Assembly (NCBI GenBank): GCA_023132545.1 | Contig: JAGLYB010000069.1 | Location: forward strand, 1-10,951 | Reading direction: 5' to 3' | Length of the DNA stretch: 10,951 bases | Source: Candidatus Bipolaricaulota bacterium | GTDB taxonomy: Bacteria; Bipolaricaulota; Bipolaricaulia; UBA7950; UBA9294 | Part shown: positions 7,867 to 10,951 of the stretch, one piece after another | Layout of the letters: the number at the start of each line of letters is the position of its first letter | Position numbering within the stretch: the stretch's first letter is position 1 | Made by a program: the position numbers and the translations under genes | The notes under the pieces: model-generated | The model's database searches: none | Told to the model about the DNA's origin: nothing | The model's input: only the letters and a program-made list of their open reading frames with translations

Positions 7867-8250
7867 CTATTCCCCGTCCGCGAAAGATTCGTATCCCACC
7901 GCATCGAGGCTGTCTTCGAGGTCTGCCGGATCGCTGATCTCCAGCTCCAAAATCCATCCGCCTTCATGCGGCGCAGAGTTGATCGTTTCCGGCGCTGATT
8001 CGAGTTCACCGTTGATTCCCACGACAGTTCCGGCTGCAGGAGCAAAGACATCGCCGACTGCTTTCACAGACTCAACCGTGGCCACATTGTCGCCCTTCTG
8101 CACGGATGTGCCGACAGCGGGCAACTCCACAAAGACGATGTCCCCAAGTTTGGCTTGCGCATGATCGGTGATCCCGATACGCGCCCGATTCCCTTGCAGG
8201 TGAATCCACTCATGATCCTTCGTATAACGATATTCCGTTGGATAGGCCAT
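7867..8250 (-). CDS. gcvH: Glycine cleavage system H protein (lipoyl carrier)
   Basis: Small lipoylated shuttle protein that carries the aminomethyl intermediate from the P protein to the T protein and is reoxidised by the L protein. It has 127 residues, the usual size. The opening YTKDHEWI and the segment GITDHAQAKLGDIVFVELP are typical. The lipoylation site is Lys 63 in VESVKAVGDV. The start ATG is preceded by AAGGGAG, a good ribosome site. It is the first gene of the gcvH-gcvPA-gcvPB unit. gcvT, which often leads such operons, is absent: the preceding gene is dnaB, separated by a terminator. The leader to this gene is too short to hold a glycine riboswitch. T and L proteins and a lipoate synthase or ligase must lie elsewhere if the pathway is complete. 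Confidence 0.97.
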   Translation of the reverse strand: MAYPTEYRYTKDHEWIHLQGNRARIGITDHAQAKLGDIVFVELPAVGTSVQKGDNVATVESVKAVGDVFAPAAGTVVGINGELESAPETINSAPHEGGWILELEISDPADLEDSLDAVGYESFADGE

Positions 8251-8285
8251 TGTTTCTCCCTTCGATTCTCTGGCGGATGCAGCCG

Positions 8286-8314
8286 ATTATATGCCGCCGC
8301 TAGACCCTAATAAA
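8286..8314 (-). promoter_or_regulatory. Promoter of gcvH-gcvPA-gcvPB
   Basis: On the minus strand a perfect -10 box TATAAT (8291-8286) lies 17 bases after a weak -35 element TTTATT (8314-8309; three of six matches). Transcription would start near 8279 and leave a leader of roughly 29 bases to the gcvH ATG. The -35 element overlaps the T-rich tail of the dnaB terminator, so the two signals share bases. Confidence 0.6.
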
Positions 8315-8336
8315 CCAAGCCTCTCTGAGAGGCTTG
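8305..8336 (-). terminator. Intrinsic terminator of dnaB
   Basis: A perfect inverted repeat, CAAGCCTCTC and GAGAGGCTTG (8316-8325 and 8327-8336), forms a stem of about nine or ten pairs with a very tight turn. Read on the minus strand it begins five bases after the dnaB stop and is followed by GTTTATTAG, a modest T-rich tail. It separates dnaB from the glycine cleavage operon. Confidence 0.7.
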
Positions 8337-8341
8337 AACCC

Positions 8342-9775
8342 TTACTCCCCAACAACAGGGTAGTAACTCGCATAGGCCTTGTGAAACATGAGGTCAATGT
8401 TCCCGATTGGCCCGTTTCGTTGTTTGGCAATAATCAACTCCGTCTCAGAGGATGCTTCACTGGGGGCTCCCGCCCCGCCTTCCTCTTGCTGACGATGGTA
8501 ATCCTCGCGATAGATGAACATGACGATATCTGCGTCCTGCTCAATGGCGCCCGACTCACGAAGGTCGGCCAAACGCGGCCGCTTCTCGGTTCGTCCTTCT
8601 ACAGAACGGTTCAGCTGTGAAGCGGCAATCACGCAGATATTCAACTCACGTGCCAGCTTCTTAAGGGAACGCGAGATGTAGGCCACCTCTTGTTCGCGAC
8701 GATCGGCACGAATGCCACCCTCGACCAGCTGTAGGTAGTCAACCATGACGACATCCAGGCCATGCTGAGCGGCCATCCGGCGCGCACGGGCGCGGATCTC
8801 CAAGATCGAGGAGCCCGGCGAATCATCAACAATGATCTTCGCCTTGTGGAGCTTGCTGGCCGCTGCTGCCAAGTCGCGCCATTTTTCGCCAGGGACGTAT
8901 CCTCCGCGCAGGTGGTGCAGATTGACCTTCCCCTCACCGCACAGCAGCCGTTCCAACAAATGCTCCTTCTTCATTTCGAGGGAGAACATGCCAATCGTTG
9001 CATTATCGCGGATGGCCATGTGACGGGCCATCGCCAGCAATAAGCTCGTCTTTCCCGTTCCCGGACGTCCGGCGATGATCACCAGATCGGACCGCTGCAT
9101 CCCGGCAGTCATCTCGTCAAGATAGGGGAACCCCGTAGCAAATCCAGTCACCGTATGACGGCTGGGATCCCGATGCAGCTTTTCCAACGTATCGATATGT
9201 TCGTAGAGGAAATCGCTGATTAGATAATACGAACTCCCCGTGTCGCGGCTGGAGATGTCGAAGATGAGCTGTTCAGCCTTGTCCAGGATCTCGTCGGTCT
9301 CGCTGCTCTCATCGAACCCGAGTTCAGAGATCCGCCCGCCCGACTCAATGAGCGAGCGCAGGGTGGCCTTACGCTTGACGATGTCGGCATAGTACTCCAG
9401 GCTGGCAGTGGTTGTAGTGCGGTCCAGCAACTCATTGAGATACATGCGTCCGCCGGCTCGCTCCATGTCGTCGGTTTCTTCCAGACGATTGGCGAGAAGA
9501 ACGATGTCAGCCGGTTTGCCTTGATCGAATAACTCGCGAATGGTTCGGAAGATGACGCGGTGCCGACGTTCATAGAAGTGCTCGGGGAACAACTTCTCCA
9601 CCAAAATGGGGATCGTACTGTCCGGTTCCAGAATGGCCGAACCGAGCACGACTTGCTCCGCTTCGATATTCTTTGGAAGCTCTCGCACATCAGTGCGATC
9701 GACTCGCGTTGCGTCCACGTGCTTCACCGCCTCAAATATGGCATCATTATCACCCGTCGCATGGTCGGCGAACAA
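8342..9775 (-). CDS. dnaB: Replicative DNA helicase
   Basis: Hexameric helicase that unwinds DNA ahead of the replication fork and recruits primase. The longest form, from a TTG at 9775, has 477 residues. The N-terminal domain begins at LPKNIEAEQVVLG (about 33-45). A linker helix follows at about 160-175, and then the RecA-like motor: Walker A GRPGTGKT (236-243), catalytic Glu in SLEM (Glu 267), Walker B VVMVDYLQL (Asp 346) and the KQRNGP segment with Lys 451 and arginine-finger Arg 453. No intein or split is present. The start is uncertain. The TTG has no Shine-Dalgarno site, and in-frame GTG codons at 9727, 9718 and 9688 would remove 16, 19 or 29 residues before the conserved part begins; Bacillus-type relatives have such short leaders. 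It diverges from rpsB and ends at its own terminator. Confidence 0.96.
   Translation of the reverse strand: MFADHATGDNDAIFEAVKHVDATRVDRTDVRELPKNIEAEQVVLGSAILEPDSTIPILVEKLFPEHFYERRHRVIFRTIRELFDQGKPADIVLLANRLEETDDMERAGGRMYLNELLDRTTTTASLEYYADIVKRKATLRSLIESGGRISELGFDESSETDEILDKAEQLIFDISSRDTGSSYYLISDFLYEHIDTLEKLHRDPSRHTVTGFATGFPYLDEMTAGMQRSDLVIIAGRPGTGKTSLLLAMARHMAIRDNATIGMFSLEMKKEHLLERLLCGEGKVNLHHLRGGYVPGEKWRDLAAAASKLHKAKIIVDDSPGSSILEIRARARRMAAQHGLDVVMVDYLQLVEGGIRADRREQEVAYISRSLKKLARELNICVIAASQLNRSVEGRTEKRPRLADLRESGAIEQDADIVMFIYREDYHRQQEEGGAGAPSEASSETELIIAKQRNGPIGNIDLMFHKAYASYYPVVGE
9746..9775 (-). promoter_or_regulatory. Possible dnaB promoter inside the annotated 5' end
   Basis: On the minus strand TTGTTC (9775-9770; three of six matches to TTGACA) is followed by 18 bases and GATAAT (9751-9746; five of six matches). 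A transcript from here would begin near 9739 and could only use the downstream GTG starts at 9727, 9718 or 9688. This would explain the missing ribosome site at the TTG, but the -35 match is weak. Confidence 0.3.
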
Positions 9776-9798
9776 GTGAAATCGACGTAAGCATGAAT

Positions 9799-9836
9799 CC
9801 GGTATTTCGCAATGTACAAGATTGCGGAAATATCGG
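9799..9836. promoter_or_regulatory. Long imperfect dyad between dnaB and rpsB, candidate operator or hairpin
   Basis: The left arm CCGGTATTTCGCAAT (9799-9813) and the right arm ATTGCGGAAATATCGG (9821-9836) are complementary except for one extra G and one G-T pair, around a seven-base spacer GTACAAG. The right arm covers the predicted -35 box of rpsB. It could be a repressor site acting on rpsB or, if dnaB is transcribed from further upstream, a hairpin in the dnaB leader. Confidence 0.5.
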
Positions 9837-9850
9837 GCTTTAGCTATACT
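9822..9850 (+). promoter_or_regulatory. Promoter of rpsB
   Basis: TTGCGG (9822-9827) and TATACT (9845-9850; five of six matches to TATAAT) are separated by 17 bases. Transcription would start near 9857, giving a leader of about 31 bases. The -35 box is inside the imperfect dyad. Confidence 0.55.
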
Positions 9851-9856
9851 CCGGCA

Positions 9857-9870
9857 TCATGAATTCATGA
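9857..9870. promoter_or_regulatory. Perfect 14-base palindrome at the predicted rpsB transcription start
   Basis: TCATGAATTCATGA reads the same on both strands. It sits immediately after the -10 box, at the expected start of the rpsB transcript and before its ribosome site. Position and symmetry suit an operator; the binding partner is unknown and chance is possible. Confidence 0.4.
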
Positions 9871-9876
9871 CAATTT

Positions 9877-9883
9877 GGGAGGG
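9877..9883 (+). promoter_or_regulatory. Shine-Dalgarno site of rpsB, deciding a GTG start
   Basis: GGGAGGG lies four bases before the GTG at 9888. A later in-frame ATG at 9903 lacks a site at the right distance, and S2 proteins normally have several residues before the conserved MKxLLExGVHFGH, so GTG is preferred. Confidence 0.8.
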
Positions 9884-9887
9884 TAAT

Positions 9888-10951
9888 GTGGACGTCCTTA
9901 CGATGAAAGAGCTGCTCGAAACGGGAGTACATTTCGGGCATCGAACAAGAAAGTGGAACCCTAAGATGGCGCGCTACATCTTCACAGAGCGCAAGGGGAT
10001 TCACATCATCGACCTGGAACAGACGGTCGATCTTTTTAGAAAAGCCTATTACTCTGTGCGAGATTCTGTAGCCAATGGCGGAGAAGTCGTTTTCGTCGGA
10101 ACCAAGAAACAGGTTCAGGCAACCATCGCTGAAGAAGCACAGCGCTGTGGAGCACATTATGTTAATCAACGGTGGCTCGGCGGAACGCTGACCAACTTCG
10201 CAACCATCAAACTGAGCATCGACCGAATGAAGAAGATGGAAGCCATGATCGAAGATGGCACAATCGAGCACATGCCGAACAAAGAAGCCAGCCGCTTGCG
10301 TCGACGTCTGGCCAAGCTGCAACGCAACCTCGATGGACTGCGACGCATGGACAAGAAGCCTAGCCTGATGTACGTCATCGATCCGGATTCCGAAACCATT
10401 GCTGTACATGAAGCCAACCTTGCCGGAGTGCCCGTGATTGCTATTGTAGATACCAATTGCGATCCGGACCCAATCGATTTCCTGATTCCCGGAAATGATG
10501 ATGCCATCAAGGCGACCAAGCTGATTACCGCCCGCATTGCCGATGCCATCCTCGAAGGACGCGAAGGCCGACAAGACGAGCTCGAAACCGTGGCAACAAA
10601 AGCCGCTGAGGCCAAGGCCGAAGAAGACGCAGCTGGCTCCGAAAAAGCCGCTACGGCCGAAAAGGAAGAGACCACTACCGTCGAACCTGCCACCGAATCT
10701 GTCGAAGAGGCTGTAGAACCCGCCGAAACAAAGGCAGCCACAGACAAGGCCGAAGAGAAGGCTGAAGTCGAACCCGAGGCCGAAGATACAGTCGAAGAGG
10801 TATCTGAGGTCGTCGAAGAGGCTGAAGACAACTCCAAGATAAAGGAAACAGCCGAAGAAACCCCTGAGACCGAAGAGACCGAAGACGAGCCTGAGGTGAC
10901 GGAAGCAGTCGAAGAAGAAGCATCCGAGGACGAAAGCAAGAAGAAAGAAAC
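9888..10951 (+). CDS. rpsB: Small-subunit ribosomal protein S2 with long acidic tail (3' end beyond window)
   Basis: Protein S2 of the 30S subunit, which helps seat protein S1 near the mRNA exit. The frame is open from the GTG at 9888 to the right edge: 354 residues and no stop. Residues 1-228 are a normal S2 core: MKELLETGVHFGHRTRKWNPKM, FVGTKKQ, YVNQRWLGGTLTNF, and a VIDPDSE...HEANLAGVPVIAIVDTNCDPDPIDF-type region ending at DAIKATKLI. S2 normally ends about here. Instead at least 125 more residues follow (from Asp 230), about one third glutamate (43 of 125), with alanine, threonine, valine and lysine and no arginine, cysteine, histidine, methionine or aromatic residue. VEE-type motifs recur. 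The tail is almost certainly disordered and strongly negative. A tsf gene often follows rpsB, but lies out of view here. The core identity is certain; the role of the tail is unknown. Confidence 0.97.
   Translation, partial: MDVLTMKELLETGVHFGHRTRKWNPKMARYIFTERKGIHIIDLEQTVDLFRKAYYSVRDSVANGGEVVFVGTKKQVQATIAEEAQRCGAHYVNQRWLGGTLTNFATIKLSIDRMKKMEAMIEDGTIEHMPNKEASRLRRRLAKLQRNLDGLRRMDKKPSLMYVIDPDSETIAVHEANLAGVPVIAIVDTNCDPDPIDFLIPGNDDAIKATKLITARIADAILEGREGRQDELETVATKAAEAKAEEDAAGSEKAATAEKEETTTVEPATESVEEAVEPAETKAATDKAEEKAEVEPEAEDTVEEVSEVVEEAEDNSKIKETAEETPETEETEDEPEVTEAVEEEASEDESKKKE

Noticed and set aside
7862..7957. 96-base 5' extension of gcvPA
   Set aside because: It lies within gcvH, encodes non-homologous residues, and the ATG at 7861 matches the family start.
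8251..8341. Possible glycine riboswitch upstream of gcvH
   Set aside because: The gap is only about 90 bases, half of it terminator and promoter; the predicted leader of about 29 bases cannot hold the aptamer.
9886..9906. Six-codon frame ATG...TGA overlapping the rpsB GTG start, a possible leader peptide
   Set aside because: Its ATG is only two bases from the Shine-Dalgarno site, too close for initiation, while the GTG at 9888 fits the S2 N-terminus.
9840..10574. 244-residue minus-strand open frame opposite rpsB and its promoter
   Set aside because: It lies antisense to the highly conserved S2 core, and its composition follows from the complementary codons.
10166..10939. Long serine-rich open frame on the minus strand opposite rpsB
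   Set aside because: It is the mirror of the repeated GAA/GAG codons of the acidic S2 tail and runs through the conserved S2 core; it has no ribosome site or recognisable domain.

Overview
The window holds a compact, mostly housekeeping stretch of a bacterial chromosome. Genes are tightly packed, codon use looks uniform, and no mobile element, CRISPR array, rRNA or tRNA is visible. Exported proteins with signal peptides, one of them resembling an outer-membrane barrel, together with a CsgG-type domain suggest a diderm cell envelope. The split glycine decarboxylase (GcvPA plus GcvPB), Shine-Dalgarno-led genes and a CARDB-containing envelope protein would fit an uncultured deep-branching lineage, for example Bipolaricaulota. 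That assignment is a low-confidence guess from gene style, not a demonstrated match.

Left part, plus strand (1-5083): the C-terminal two thirds or so of DNA polymerase I (polA) enters from the left edge. A 130-base gap with an inverted repeat starting at the stop codon follows. Next come a secreted 545-residue multidomain protein (CARDB, then a CsgG-like domain apparently split by an Ig-like insertion, then an FlgT-C-like end), a 43-base tandem repeat lying across that gene's stop codon, a small exported barrel-like protein, and phosphoglucosamine mutase (glmM), which nearly or actually overlaps the small gene.

Middle part, minus strand (5088-8250): gcvH-gcvPA-gcvPB, an operon for the H and P proteins of the glycine cleavage system. 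GcvPB starts inside the GcvPA stop (ATGA). The T protein (gcvT) is not here. glmM and gcvPB converge with four bases between them.

Right part: dnaB (minus strand) has a hairpin terminator whose T-rich tail abuts the gcvH promoter. dnaB diverges from rpsB (plus strand), which runs off the right edge. The short region between them carries a strong imperfect dyad over the -35 box of rpsB and a perfect 14-base palindrome at its predicted transcription start. RpsB has an unusually long, glutamate-rich C-terminal tail of at least 125 residues.

I see no convincing new multi-gene system. The most unusual items are the domain-inserted CsgG-like secreted protein and its small barrel-like neighbour, the acidic tail on ribosomal protein S2, and the dyad structures between dnaB and rpsB.
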